Counted from the first letter of the stretch, positions 27,677 through 37,150 are shown. The stretch: DNA of 64,000 bases from Nocardioides sp. S5 (GCF_017310035.1 NZ_CP022296.1:1054001-1118000); one strand, 5' to 3'. Notes: generated from the letters alone by a model not told the origin. Made by a program: numbers and translations.

Positions 27677-28618
27677 GTGAGAGCAGCAGTCGTGGAGCGG
27701 TACGGGCCGCCGGAGGTGGTGCAGGTGCAGGACGTGCCCGAGCCGCGCGCGGGGAAGGGCCAGGTCGTGGTGCGCGTCCGGGCGACGACCGTCAACTCCG
27801 GTGACGCCCGCATCCGCGGCTGCCGCTTCCCTGCGGGCTTCGCGGTGCCCGGTCGTCTCGCGCTCGGTTGGAACGGCCCCCGGCGCCGCGTGCTCGGCGT
27901 CGTCTACTCCGGTGCCGTCGAGGCCGTCGGCCCAGGTGTCGAGGGCGTCGCGGCGGGCGACGAGGTCGTCGGGATGACCGGCGCCGGCATGGGCGCGCAC
28001 GCCGAGCTCGCCGCCGTACGCGCCGACCGCCTCGTGCCGAAGCCGGCGTCGGTGTCCCATGCCGACGCCGCAGCCGTCATCTTCGGCGGCACCACTGCGC
28101 GACACGTGCTGCAGGACGTGGCAACCCCCGGGAGCCGGGTGCTCGTCAACGGCGCGTCGGGCGCCGTCGGGTGCGCGGCCGTGCAGGTCGCGCACCTCGC
28201 CGGGGCTCGGGTCACCGCCGTCTGCAGCGAACGCAACGCCGACCTGGTCCGCTCGCTCGGGGCCGCCGAGGTGATCGACCACGGCCGGACGTCGGTGCAC
28301 GACCTGCCCCCGGCGTACGACGTCGTGCTCGACGCGGTCGGCAACCTCGACCGCGGCTCGGGCCGCCGCCTGCTCGCGCCGGACGGCGTCCTCGTGCTCG
28401 CCGTGGCGAGCCTGCTCGACACCGTGCGGGCCCGCGGCGCCGTGCGTGCGGGTCCGTGGCCGGAGGACCCGGCCCACTTCACCTGGCTTCTCGACCGCCT
28501 CGCTGCGGGGGAGCTGCGGCCGGTCGTCACGCAGACCCTGCCGCTCAGCGAGGTCGTGGAGGCCCACCGCATCGTCGACTCGGGCCGCAAGGTCGGCAAC
28601 CTGGTCCTCATCCCCTAG
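27677..28618 (+). CDS. Quinone oxidoreductase-like medium-chain dehydrogenase (zinc-free MDR)
   Basis: 313 aa, NADPH:quinone reductase/enoyl reductase type MDR. The cofactor site is VNGASGAVGCAAVQVAHLAG (AxGxxG type). The structural and catalytic zinc cysteines of alcohol dehydrogenases are absent. GTG at 27677 follows AAGGGAG. The substrate is unknown; the divergent TetR suggests induction by a small hydrophobic or electrophilic compound. The 3' end overlaps the convergent YidC-like gene by 11 bp. Confidence 0.87.
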   Translation: MRAAVVERYGPPEVVQVQDVPEPRAGKGQVVVRVRATTVNSGDARIRGCRFPAGFAVPGRLALGWNGPRRRVLGVVYSGAVEAVGPGVEGVAAGDEVVGMTGAGMGAHAELAAVRADRLVPKPASVSHADAAAVIFGGTTARHVLQDVATPGSRVLVNGASGAVGCAAVQVAHLAGARVTAVCSERNADLVRSLGAAEVIDHGRTSVHDLPPAYDVVLDAVGNLDRGSGRRLLAPDGVLVLAVASLLDTVRARGAVRAGPWPEDPAHFTWLLDRLAAGELRPVVTQTLPLSEVVEAHRIVDSGRKVGNLVLIP

Positions 28619-29399
28619 CCGCGGCAGCCACCGTGCCGGGGGTGGGGAACCAGCGGGCGATGACGACGGACTGGCCCAGCGTCCACGCCGAGCTGCACAC
28701 CCAGTAGGCCAGCAGCGTCACCGGCACGACGCCGCCTGCGACCAGCAGGCCGAGCGCCGACAGCGCGGGCATCAGCTGCTGTGCCGACAGGACCGCCTCG
28801 GGCATGCCCTCGGTGAGGGTGTTGCGGGCCACGACGTGACGCTGGGTGACGTACGACAGCGCCGCAGCCGTGGCGGCGAGCCCGGCGACGACGGCGAGGT
28901 GGGCCGGCCCGCCCCCGAGGTAGCCGCTGCCCGCGAGCGTGACGCCGAGGACCGACGCGGCCCCCAGGGACGACACGAGGCCGGGGCCCATCGCGCCGAC
29001 CGCGGTCCCGGCCGCGACGTCCGACAGCAGGTGGTAGAGCGCCAGCCACACGGGGAGCTGGAGCAGCACGGGCAGGCAGCCGAGACGGCTCACGCCGTGC
29101 TCGGCGGAGACCCGCCGCCGCTCCTGGAGGTGGCGGCGCAGGGCCTCGGCGTCGGGCCGGTCCTCGAGGCGGGCGGACAGCTCGCGCAGGTGGGGCCGCG
29201 CCCGCGCGCCGGCGTGCGCCTGGCGCACTCCGTGGACGACGACGGGGAGCAGGGCGAGGCGCAGGACGACGACCACGGCGGCGACGCACAGCAACCAGGT
29301 GGCGCCCGCCGTCGGGTCGGCGCCGAGGGCGGTGAGGGCGTCGTGGGTGGCCGCGAGGACCGCGGCGAGGGCGTGCGAGATCGGTTCGAGCAGGGACAT
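28608..29399 (-). CDS. YidC/Oxa1-family membrane insertase (accessory copy)
   Basis: 263 aa, five or so hydrophobic segments with the YidC core seen as RLGCLPVLLQLPVWLALYH and a C-terminal helix pair. The cytoplasmic loop between helices (about residues 60-100) is Arg-rich. It lacks the lipobox typical of Firmicutes YidC and is not in the rpmH-rnpA-yidC context, so it is probably a second, specialised copy. The neighbour upstream is a small membrane protein, 55 nt away on the same strand. ATG start. Confidence 0.85.
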   Translation of the reverse strand: MSLLEPISHALAAVLAATHDALTALGADPTAGATWLLCVAAVVVVLRLALLPVVVHGVRQAHAGARARPHLRELSARLEDRPDAEALRRHLQERRRVSAEHGVSRLGCLPVLLQLPVWLALYHLLSDVAAGTAVGAMGPGLVSSLGAASVLGVTLAGSGYLGGGPAHLAVVAGLAATAAALSYVTQRHVVARNTLTEGMPEAVLSAQQLMPALSALGLLVAGGVVPVTLLAYWVCSSAWTLGQSVVIARWFPTPGTVAAAARG

Positions 29400-29454
29400 G
29401 CGGAGGCTCCTGGAAGAGGTGGGACGGGTCGGACGTGCGTCGCGGTGCGACGGG

Positions 29455-29766
29455 TCAGACGAGTCCGGGAGCGCGCGGTCGCTGCGGGTGGTGGACCACG
29501 TCGGTGGAGCGTCCGGCCAGGTGCACGAGCACCTCGCCGGCCCACCTGGCGGGGAGCATCAGCGCTCGCACGAGCGGCAGCACGACCAGGCGGCGCGAGC
29601 CCAGGAGGGCCGTGGCGGCAGCGCTGAGCGCAGCAACCAGGAGCACCGACTCCGCGGAGGCCACCGGTGCCACCACCGACGCCGCGAGCACCGCCGCGAC
29701 GCTGACGAGGAGCAGCGTGAGGACGGACCGGACCCGTGCGAGGAGCTCGCCGACGGACCGGGTCAT
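29455..29766 (-). CDS. Small membrane protein, DUF6412-like
   Basis: 103 aa with two to three hydrophobic stretches (about residues 16-34, 38-54) and a basic, His-containing C-terminal tail. I recognise it as the type of small protein annotated DUF6412 that sits before an accessory YidC in actinobacteria; this is memory and moderate in certainty. It may be a partner or client of the insertase. ATG start overlapping no neighbour. Confidence 0.7.
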   Translation of the reverse strand: MTRSVGELLARVRSVLTLLLVSVAAVLAASVVAPVASAESVLLVAALSAAATALLGSRRLVVLPLVRALMLPARWAGEVLVHLAGRSTDVVHHPQRPRAPGLV

Positions 29767-29784
29767 GACCGACAGCGTACGCCC

Positions 29785-29817
29785 GGGTCGGGCTCCGCTC
29801 GCGCCTCAACCACCGAG
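29785..29817. repeat. Dispersed GGTTGAGG-type repeat, copy C, at a gene end
   Basis: GGGTCGGGCTCCGCTCGCGC is followed by CTCAACCACCGAG. On the minus strand its TTGAGG part provides the TGA stop of the phosphosugar mutase at 29806. The right half is the same as copy A. Confidence 0.65.
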
Positions 29818-31464
29818 TGCGGGACCGAAGGCGACCCCGCGCAGGTCGGCCTTGATCGCGTCGAGCCGGCCGGCCGCCGAGATCCGGGCTGCGTCCACGT
29901 CCTCGTCGCCCACGGGGATGACAACCTCGAGGTAGCACTTGACCTTCGGCTCAGTGCCGCTCGGGCGCACGATGACGCGCGCGCCCTCGGCCAGCGTGTA
30001 GCGCAGGCCGTCGGTCGGGGGGAGCAGGTCAGAACCCTCGGAGAGGTCCTCCACGCGCTCCACAGCGAGCCCGCCGAGCGTGCTCGGCGGGGTGGCGCGC
30101 AGGCGCTCCATCGTGGCGGGGATGGCCGCGAGGTCATCGAAGCGCACCGAGAGCTGGTCGGTGGCGTGGAGGCCGTGCTCGCGCGCGATGTCGTCGAGGA
30201 TGTCGGGCAGCCCGCGCCCCTCGGCCTTGGCGGCGGCGGCGAGCTCGCAGACCAGCAGGAGCGCGGAGACGCCGTCCTTGTCGCGGACGTGCTCGGGGTC
30301 GCAGCAGTAGCCCAGCGCCTCCTCGTAGCCGAAGGCCAGGCCCTCGACGCGACCGATCCACTTGAAGCCCGTCAGGGTCTCCTCGTGCGGCTGGCCCGCG
30401 GCGGCGGCCATCTTGCCCAGCAGGCTCGAGGACACGATCGAGTTGGCGAAGACACCGGTGGCGCCGCGGTCGATGAGGTGGTGGGCGAGCAGGGCGCCGA
30501 CCTCGTCACCGCGCAGCATCCGCCAGCCGTGGGCGTCCGGCACGGCGACCGCGCACCGGTCGGCATCCGGGTCGTTGGCGACGACCAGGTCGGCGCGGTG
30601 CTCGGCCGCGAGCGCCATGGCGAGGTCCATCGCGCCCGGCTCCTCGGGGTTGGGGAAGGACACCGTGGGGAAGTCGGGGTCGGGGTGCTCCTGCTGCTCC
30701 ACGACGTGGGGCGCGTCGAAGCCGGCCGTCTCGAGCACCTGCGCGACGGTGGTGCCGCCGACGCCGTGCAGCGGGGTGTAGACGATGGACAGGTCGCGCG
30801 GGCCGTCCTGGGCGAGGCCGGCGACGGTGTCGAGGTAGTTGTCCACGATGTCCTCGCCGACGACCCGGCCCGCGTCGCCGCGGGGGAGGTCGGCCAGCGG
30901 ACCGACGGCGGCGATCCGCTCGGCGATCTCCACGTCGGCCGGTGGCACGATCTGGCTGCCGTCGCCGAGGTAGACCTTGTAGCCGTTGTCCTCCGGCGGG
31001 TTGTGGCTGGCGGTGACCATCACGCCGGCCGCGCAGCCGAGCTCGCGGATCGCGTAGGCGAGCAGCGGGGTGGGGAGCGTGCGCGGCATCACGAGCGCCT
31101 TGAGGCCGGCGCCGGTCATGATCTCGGCGGTGTCGCGGGCGAAGACGTCGGAGTTGTGACGGGCGTCGAAGCCGATCACCACGGACCCCCCGGCGTGGCC
31201 GGTGTCCTTGAGGTACGCCGCGAGGCCGGCCGCGGCGCGCGTGACGACGACGCGGTTCATCCGGTTCGGTCCGGCGCCGAGCGCGCCGCGCAGGCCCGCC
31301 GTGCCGAACTCCAGGGTGCCGGCGAAGCGGTCGGCCAGGTCGGTCTCCTCGCCGCGCTCGGCGGCGTCGACGAGGGCCTCGAGCTCGGCGCGGGTGTGCT
31401 CGTCGGGGTCCTCGGCGGCCCAGGCGCGAGCGCGCGCGAGCAGGTCGGTCAGGGGTTCGGTCAT
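29806..31464 (-). CDS. Phosphosugar mutase (phosphoglucomutase/phosphomannomutase family, possible phosphopentomutase)
   Basis: 552 aa, alpha-D-phosphohexomutase superfamily, long form (PmmB/PgcA type). Phosphoserine loop TASHNPPEDNG, metal loop DPDADR, and the phosphate-binding RPSGTEPKVK are all present. Given the deo, add and PNP genes here, conversion of (deoxy)ribose-1-phosphate to the 5-phosphate is a plausible role; hexose phosphates are the alternative. ATG overlaps the glycerol kinase 1 stop (ATGA). The stop codon lies in repeat copy C. Confidence 0.9.
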   Translation of the reverse strand: MTEPLTDLLARARAWAAEDPDEHTRAELEALVDAAERGEETDLADRFAGTLEFGTAGLRGALGAGPNRMNRVVVTRAAAGLAAYLKDTGHAGGSVVIGFDARHNSDVFARDTAEIMTGAGLKALVMPRTLPTPLLAYAIRELGCAAGVMVTASHNPPEDNGYKVYLGDGSQIVPPADVEIAERIAAVGPLADLPRGDAGRVVGEDIVDNYLDTVAGLAQDGPRDLSIVYTPLHGVGGTTVAQVLETAGFDAPHVVEQQEHPDPDFPTVSFPNPEEPGAMDLAMALAAEHRADLVVANDPDADRCAVAVPDAHGWRMLRGDEVGALLAHHLIDRGATGVFANSIVSSSLLGKMAAAAGQPHEETLTGFKWIGRVEGLAFGYEEALGYCCDPEHVRDKDGVSALLLVCELAAAAKAEGRGLPDILDDIAREHGLHATDQLSVRFDDLAAIPATMERLRATPPSTLGGLAVERVEDLSEGSDLLPPTDGLRYTLAEGARVIVRPSGTEPKVKCYLEVVIPVGDEDVDAARISAAGRLDAIKADLRGVAFGPALGG

Positions 31465-32969
31465 GGACGGACGTTATCGCTGATGGGCATCCACCCCTGC
31501 GCCCGCTCCACTGCCTGCGTCCAGCGTGCCCGTTCCCGCTCCCGGGTGTCGGTGTCCAGCCCGGGCTCCCAGTCGCAGGCGCGCTTCCACAGCCGCCCGA
31601 GCGCGTCGAGGTCGGGCCACACGCCAGCGCTGAGCCCGGCGGCGTACGCCGCACCGACCGAGACGGTCTCGGAGAAGAGCGGGCGCTCGATGCGGAGGTC
31701 CAGCACGTCGGCCACGGTCTGCATCAGCAGGTGGTTGGTGGTCATGCCGCCGTCGACGCGCAGCGAGACCAGTGGGTGGTCGATCACGCCCTGGATGGCC
31801 GTGACGACGTCGGCGGTCTGCCAGGCCGTGGCCTCCAGCACCCCGCGCGCGAGGTGGCCGCGGTTGACGAAGGAGGTGAGGCCGACGATCACCCCGCGCG
31901 CGGCCGGGTCCCAGCGCGGGGCGTAGAGCCCGGAGAAGGCAGGCACGACGTAGCAGCCGCCGTTGTCGTCGACGGACGCGGCGAGCGTCTCGATCTGCGG
32001 GGCGCTCGGGACCAGGCCCAGGCTGTCGCGACACCACTGGACGAGCGACCCCGTGACGGCGACCGAGCCCTCGAGGGCGAACACCGGCTCCTCGCCCGGC
32101 AGCACGTAGGCGACCGTGGACAGCAGCCCGGCCTGCGAGCGCTGGGGGGTCGTGCCGGAGTTCACCAGCAGGAAGGCGCCGGTGCCGAAGGTGCACTTGC
32201 CCTGACCGGTCTCGAAGCAGGTCTGGCCGAACAGCGCGGCCTGCTGGTCGCCCATGGCCGCGGTGATCGGCACCCCCGGCAGCACGTCGTGGCACACGCC
32301 GTACGTCTCGGCGTTCGTGCGGATCTCGGGCAGCACCTGCTCCGGGATCCCGAAGACCGCGAGCATGTCGGCGTCCCACGCCAGGTCCTCGATGTTCATC
32401 AGGTTGGTGCGGCTGGCGTTGGTGACGTCGGTGACGTGCACGTCAGCGAGGTTCCAGATCAACCAGGTCTCCATCGTCCCGAAGGCGACCTCTCCGCGTG
32501 CCGCGCGCCGCTCGAGGTCCGGGACGGTGTCCAGCAGCCAGCGCAGGCGCGATGCCGCGAAGTAGGTCGACGGTGGGATGCCCGTCGCGCGGAGGACCTC
32601 GTCGTGGTGGCCGGCCGCGACGACCTGGTCGACCACGACCGTCGCGCGGGTGTCCTCCCACGTGATGACCGGTGACAGCGGCCTGCCGGTGCGCCGGTCC
32701 CAGACCAGGCACGACTCGCGCTGGTTGGCGATCCCCAGCGCGACGACGTCGGACGGGGTGGCACCGGCATCCGCGAGGGCCTCGGGCACGACGCGGCGCA
32801 CGTTGGACCAGATCTCGTCGGCGTCGTGCTCCGACCAGCCCGGGCGAGGGTGGTGCTGGGCGTGCTCGCGCTGGGCCATGCTCACGAGCTGGCCCGCCTC
32901 GTCGAAGAGGAGGCAGCGGGTCGAGCCGGTGCCCTGGTCGACGGCCGCGACGAGGCGGGTCCCGCTCAT
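31461..32969 (-). CDS. glpK: Glycerol kinase (copy 1)
   Basis: 502 aa, FGGY kinase phosphorylating glycerol to sn-glycerol-3-phosphate. N-terminal ATPase motif AAVDQGTGSTR, TNQRES-type motif ANQRES, the conserved MGDQQAALFGQ, and the C-terminal FGGY signature region (FVNRGHLARGVLEATAWQT) are seen. It is the more diverged of two copies here: residues QRESCLVWDR and CTFGTGAF differ from copy 2. ATG overlaps the IclR stop and its own stop overlaps the mutase start (both ATGA), so IclR-GlpK1-mutase are tightly coupled. Another FGGY substrate is possible. Confidence 0.87.
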   Translation of the reverse strand: MSGTRLVAAVDQGTGSTRCLLFDEAGQLVSMAQREHAQHHPRPGWSEHDADEIWSNVRRVVPEALADAGATPSDVVALGIANQRESCLVWDRRTGRPLSPVITWEDTRATVVVDQVVAAGHHDEVLRATGIPPSTYFAASRLRWLLDTVPDLERRAARGEVAFGTMETWLIWNLADVHVTDVTNASRTNLMNIEDLAWDADMLAVFGIPEQVLPEIRTNAETYGVCHDVLPGVPITAAMGDQQAALFGQTCFETGQGKCTFGTGAFLLVNSGTTPQRSQAGLLSTVAYVLPGEEPVFALEGSVAVTGSLVQWCRDSLGLVPSAPQIETLAASVDDNGGCYVVPAFSGLYAPRWDPAARGVIVGLTSFVNRGHLARGVLEATAWQTADVVTAIQGVIDHPLVSLRVDGGMTTNHLLMQTVADVLDLRIERPLFSETVSVGAAYAAGLSAGVWPDLDALGRLWKRACDWEPGLDTDTRERERARWTQAVERAQGWMPISDNVRP

Positions 32970-33718
32970 GCCGTGACCCACAGCGCGCGCGAGATGGAGC
33001 CCGCGGCCCGGACGAGAGGGGTGGCCACCGCAGGACGGTCGTTGCCCGAGGGCACCTCGGCGCGCGGGCCCAGCACCGCCAACGCGGCGACCGCGTCGCC
33101 GAAGGAGTCGCGCACCGGGACGGCGACGGCTGACACGTCGGGGTAGTACTCGCCGACCTCGACGGCGTAGCCGTCGGCCCGGGCCTGCTCGAGCTCCGCC
33201 TCGATCTCGTCCTCCTCCACGAGGGTGTGGCGGGTGAACCGCTCGGGTCGCGGCTCCCGGTCGAGCAGCCCACGCTCCTGGTGGGCGAGGAGGACCTTGC
33301 CGCTGGCGGTGGCGTGCAGCGGCATCTCCTCGCCGACCCGCAGCTGCTGCGGACTGTTGTCGGGGCGGTAGACGTGCTGCACGACCACGGCGCTCGGCCC
33401 TTCCAGCCAGACCAGGTGCACCTCGAGCCCGGTCCGACCGGCCAGCACGTCCATCCACGGGGTGGCGGCGCTGCGGAGGTCGGCGGCGTCGAGGGCCTGG
33501 CCGAGCCCAGCCAGCGGGCGGGCCACCCGGTAGGCGCCGGTGGGTCGGTCCTGCTCCACCCAGCCGATGGACCTCAGCGTCGTGAGCAGGCCGTGGACGG
33601 TGCTCTTCGGGAGGTCGACGGCGGCGGCGATGTCGGCGAGGCCGAGGGGCCTGCTGGCGGACGCCACCAGGGTGAGCAGCGCTGCGGCCCGCTCCACCGC
33701 CTGGACGTTCCCGGGCAC
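32966..33718 (-). CDS. IclR-family regulator, probably of glycerol use
   Basis: 250 aa. The winged helix is at residues about 5-65 (GLADIAAAVDLPKSTVHGLL) and the IclR effector domain follows (ATASGKVLLA; AVAVPVRDSFGDAVAALAVLG). The GTG start has GGAGG 8 nt upstream. It sits inside the glycerol gene run between glpD and glpK1, as GylR-type regulators do in actinobacteria, so repression relieved by glycerol or glycerol-3-phosphate is likely (inference). Confidence 0.88.
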   Translation of the reverse strand: MPGNVQAVERAAALLTLVASASRPLGLADIAAAVDLPKSTVHGLLTTLRSIGWVEQDRPTGAYRVARPLAGLGQALDAADLRSAATPWMDVLAGRTGLEVHLVWLEGPSAVVVQHVYRPDNSPQQLRVGEEMPLHATASGKVLLAHQERGLLDREPRPERFTRHTLVEEDEIEAELEQARADGYAVEVGEYYPDVSAVAVPVRDSFGDAVAALAVLGPRAEVPSGNDRPAVATPLVRAAGSISRALWVTA

Positions 33719-33756
33719 GACTCACACCTCCGGGGCAGGTCGGCGCGCGGGGACGG

Positions 33757-35475
33757 TCATGACAGCGCTCGTCCCACGGACCTCGTCCGGATGTCCGGCG
33801 CGGCGAGCCGCTCGGCGTTGGCGTCCAGGTCCTGGACGGCACGCTGCGACTCGCGCTCGGCGGCGACCCGCGCGGCGTACGCCGACACCTCGTCGCGGGT
33901 GCGCTCGGTGTCCCAGCCCAGCTCCTCACCCATCAGCGCCGCAGCCTCCGGCGAGCACTCGATGCCCCGGTCCGGGGTCTCGATGGAGATCCGGGTCCGG
34001 CGGGTCAGCACGTCGTCGAGGTGCAGGGCTCCCTCGTGGGTCACCGCGTAGGTGATCTCGGCGCGGAGGTACTCCGGGGCGCCGGTGAGCGGCTCCCACC
34101 GGTCCGGACGGGCGTCGGCGACGGCGAAGAGCTCGTGCACCAGCGAGCCGTAGCGGTCGAGCAGGCGGCGTACGCGCCACTCGGCGAGTCCGCTGCGTGC
34201 CGCCAGCTGCGGGACCTGGTGGACCAGCGCGGCGTAGCCCTCCGCTCCCAGGAGCGGGATGTCGGCGGTGACGCTGTCGGGGACCGTGCCGGGCAGGTCG
34301 GCCCGCGCCAGGTCGACGGCGTCGGCCGCCATGACGCGGTAGGTGGTGTACTTCCCGCCCGCGACCGAGACCAGTCCGGGCTGGGAGCGGGCGACCGCGT
34401 GCTCGCGCGAGAGGCGTGAGGTCGAGTCGCTCTCGCCCGAGAGGAGCGGCCGGAGACCGGCGTACACCCCCTCGATGTCGTCGTGGGTCAGGGGAGAGGC
34501 GAGCACCGCGTTGACGCGGTCGAGGATGTAGTCGATGTCGGCCCGGCTCGCCGCCGGGTGCGCGAGGTCGAGCTCCCAGTCGGTGTCGGTGGTGCCGACG
34601 ATCCAGTGCGTGCCCCAGGGGATCACGAAGAGCACGGACTTCTCGGTGCGCAGGATGAGTCCGGTCTCGGACGGGATCCGGTGCCGCGGCACCACGAGGT
34701 GCACGCCCTTGGACGCACGGACCCGGAACCGGCCGCCGGCCCCGGACATCGCCTGCACCGAGTCGGTCCACACGCCCGTCGCGTTCACCACCACGGCGGA
34801 GCGCACGGAGCAGGTGGCCTGTGTCTCGAGGTCCTCCAGGTGCACCCCGACGACCCGTTCGCCGACCTGCTCGAAGCCCGTGGCCCGCACGGACGTCATC
34901 ACCGTCGCGCCGTAGGCGGCGGCCGTGCGGGCCAGCATCATCGTGTGGCGCGCGTCGTCGGCCTGGGCGTCGTAGTAGCGCAGCGCACCGACGAGGGCGT
35001 CACGGTCCAGCCCGGGCGCCAGGCGCAGCGCGGCCCGCCGGGAGAGCTGGGAGTGCCGGGGCACCGAGCGCGCGCCGCCCATCTGGTCGTAGAGGGTCAG
35101 CCCGGCCGTGACGTAGGGCCGTTCCCACCACCGGTGCTTGAGCGGGTAGAGGAACGCCACCGGCTTCACCAAATGGGGTGCGATCCGTGTCAGCATCAGC
35201 TCCCGCTCGCGCAGCGCCTCGCGCACCAGGGTGAAGTTCAGCTGCTCGAGGTAACGCAGGCCGCCGTGGAAGAGCTTCGACGAGCGCGAGGAGGTGCCGC
35301 TCGCGAGGTCGGCCTGCTCGACCAGGGCCACCCGGAGCCCGCGGGTGGCGGCGTCGAGGGCGATGCCCGCGCCCGTGACGCCGCCGCCCACGACGACCAT
35401 GTCGAAGCGGCCCCCGTCGAGCTCGTCCCAGGATCGCGCCCGGTAGTCCGTGTCCAGTGGTCGTGTCGTGGTCAC
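33757..35475 (-). CDS. glpD: Aerobic glycerol-3-phosphate dehydrogenase
   Basis: 572 aa, membrane-associated FAD enzyme oxidising glycerol-3-phosphate to dihydroxyacetone phosphate and reducing quinone. The FAD site VVVGGGVTGAGIALDAATRG and the family motif SSRSSKLFHGGLRYLE are present; VAGGKYTTYR is near the C-terminal part of the FAD domain. GTG at 35475 follows AAGGAG by about 6 nt; the longer frame is intergenic or shadow. It lies 70 nt after glpK2 on the same strand. Confidence 0.95.
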   Translation of the reverse strand: MTTTRPLDTDYRARSWDELDGGRFDMVVVGGGVTGAGIALDAATRGLRVALVEQADLASGTSSRSSKLFHGGLRYLEQLNFTLVREALRERELMLTRIAPHLVKPVAFLYPLKHRWWERPYVTAGLTLYDQMGGARSVPRHSQLSRRAALRLAPGLDRDALVGALRYYDAQADDARHTMMLARTAAAYGATVMTSVRATGFEQVGERVVGVHLEDLETQATCSVRSAVVVNATGVWTDSVQAMSGAGGRFRVRASKGVHLVVPRHRIPSETGLILRTEKSVLFVIPWGTHWIVGTTDTDWELDLAHPAASRADIDYILDRVNAVLASPLTHDDIEGVYAGLRPLLSGESDSTSRLSREHAVARSQPGLVSVAGGKYTTYRVMAADAVDLARADLPGTVPDSVTADIPLLGAEGYAALVHQVPQLAARSGLAEWRVRRLLDRYGSLVHELFAVADARPDRWEPLTGAPEYLRAEITYAVTHEGALHLDDVLTRRTRISIETPDRGIECSPEAAALMGEELGWDTERTRDEVSAYAARVAAERESQRAVQDLDANAERLAAPDIRTRSVGRALS

Positions 35476-35545
35476 TGCTGCTCCTTGTCTGATTCTCTGT
35501 TCTCTGGTGGCGGGGCCTCCGCGGATGCACCTCGGGTGGTCTGTC

Positions 35546-37066
35546 TCACTCCACGTCGTCGTCGACCCAGTCGAGCGTCTTCGTGACGGCCTTCTTCCAG
35601 TTGCGGTAGAGGCGCTCACGCTCGGCGTCGTCCATCTGCGGCGTCCAGCGCTTGTCCTCGCCCCAGTTGGCGGTGATGTCGTCGGTGCTGTCCCAGTAGC
35701 CGATCGCGAGACCGGCGGCGTAGGCGGCACCGAGCGCCGTCGTCTCGGCCACCTTGGGGCGTACGACGTCCACGCCGAGGATGTCGGCCTGGAACTGCAT
35801 CAACGTCTCGTTGACCACCATCCCGCCGTCGACCTTGAGCTCGGTCAGCGGGACGCCGGAGTCGGCATCCATGGCGTCGAGCACCTCGCGGGTCTGGAAG
35901 GCGGTGGCCTCCAGCACCGCGCGGGCGATGTGGCCCTTGTTGACGAAGCGGGTGAGCCCGACGAGGCCGCCGCGCGCGTCGGGGCGCCAGTGCGGGGCGA
36001 ACAGGCCCGAGAAGGCCGGCACGAAGTAGGCGCCGCCGTTGTCCTCCACGCTCATGGCCAGCTCCTCGATCTCGGGCGCGCTGGTGATCATCCCGAGGTT
36101 GTCGCGGATCCACTGGACCAGCGACCCGGTCACGGCGATCGAGCCCTCCAGGGCGTACACCGTCTCCTGGTCCCCGATCTTGTAGCAGACGGTGGTGAGC
36201 AGGCCGTTCTCGCTCGGCACCTGCTCGGTGCCGGTGTTGAGGAGCATGAAGTTGCCGGTGCCGTAGGTGTTCTTGGCCATGCCCTTCTCCAGGCACGCCT
36301 GGCCGAAGGTCGCGGCCTGCTGGTCACCGAGGATGCCGGCGACCGGCGTGCCCTTCAGCACGCCCGGACGGCACTCGCCGTAGACCTCGGAGGAGGACCG
36401 GATCTCCGGCAGCATCGACAGGGGGATGCCCATGTCGGAGGCGATCGACTCGTCCCACGACAGGGTCGAGAGGTCCATCAGCATCGTGCGGCTGGCGTTG
36501 GTCACGTCGGTGACGTGCACGCCGTCGTTCTCCGCGCCTCCGGTGAGGTTCCACAGGACCCACGTGTCCGTGTTGCCGAACAGCAGGTCGCCGGCCTCCG
36601 CCTTCTCGCGCGCGCCCTCGACGTTGTCGAGGATCCAGCGGACCTTCGGGCCGGAGAAGTACGTCGCCAGTGGCAGGCCGCACGTCTTCTTGTAGCGCTC
36701 GACCCCGCCGTCGGCGGCCAGCTCGTCGACGATCTTCTGGGTGCGCGTGTCCTGCCAGACGATGGCGTTGTAGACCGGCTTGCCGGTCCTCCGGTCCCAC
36801 ACGATCGCGGTCTCGCGCTGGTTCGTGATGCCGACCGCGGCGATGTTGCCGCTGTTGAGGTTGGCCCGGGACAGCGCGCCGCCGATGACCTTGCGGGTGT
36901 TGTCCCAGATCTCGATGCCGTCGTGCTCGACCCAGCCGGCACGCGGGAAGATCTGCTCGTGCTCGACCTGGTCGACGGCGACGACGTTGGCACGCGCGTC
37001 GAAGATCATCGCGCGGGTGGACGTGGTGCCCTGGTCGATCGCCAGGATGTAGGTGTTGTCTGCCAT
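35546..37066 (-). CDS. glpK: Glycerol kinase (copy 2, canonical)
   Basis: 506 aa. Motifs: [54 protein letters not shown] and DGGMVVNE, all as in well-studied glycerol kinases. ATG at 37066 has AGGAG 6 nt upstream. It follows the glycerol channel gene by 79 nt and precedes glpD by 70 nt, so it is the dedicated glycerol pathway kinase. Two kinases in one locus is unusual. Confidence 0.95.
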   Translation of the reverse strand: MADNTYILAIDQGTTSTRAMIFDARANVVAVDQVEHEQIFPRAGWVEHDGIEIWDNTRKVIGGALSRANLNSGNIAAVGITNQRETAIVWDRRTGKPVYNAIVWQDTRTQKIVDELAADGGVERYKKTCGLPLATYFSGPKVRWILDNVEGAREKAEAGDLLFGNTDTWVLWNLTGGAENDGVHVTDVTNASRTMLMDLSTLSWDESIASDMGIPLSMLPEIRSSSEVYGECRPGVLKGTPVAGILGDQQAATFGQACLEKGMAKNTYGTGNFMLLNTGTEQVPSENGLLTTVCYKIGDQETVYALEGSIAVTGSLVQWIRDNLGMITSAPEIEELAMSVEDNGGAYFVPAFSGLFAPHWRPDARGGLVGLTRFVNKGHIARAVLEATAFQTREVLDAMDADSGVPLTELKVDGGMVVNETLMQFQADILGVDVVRPKVAETTALGAAYAAGLAIGYWDSTDDITANWGEDKRWTPQMDDAERERLYRNWKKAVTKTLDWVDDDVE

Positions 37067-37121
37067 GGGAGCTCCTAGTGGATGAGGGGTCGGGTCGGGA
37101 CAGGGTCGGGACGGGACAGGA

Positions 37122-37150
37122 ACGTGTGGGTCAGGGACGTGTGGGTCAGG
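37122..37150. repeat. 15-bp tandem duplication at the 3' end of glpF
   Basis: ACGTGTGGGTCAGG occurs at 37122-37135 and again at 37137-37150, the second copy overlapping the glpF stop codon. The stretch before it (37085-37120) is also a run of GGGTCGGGAC-like words. It looks like slippage. Confidence 0.7.
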
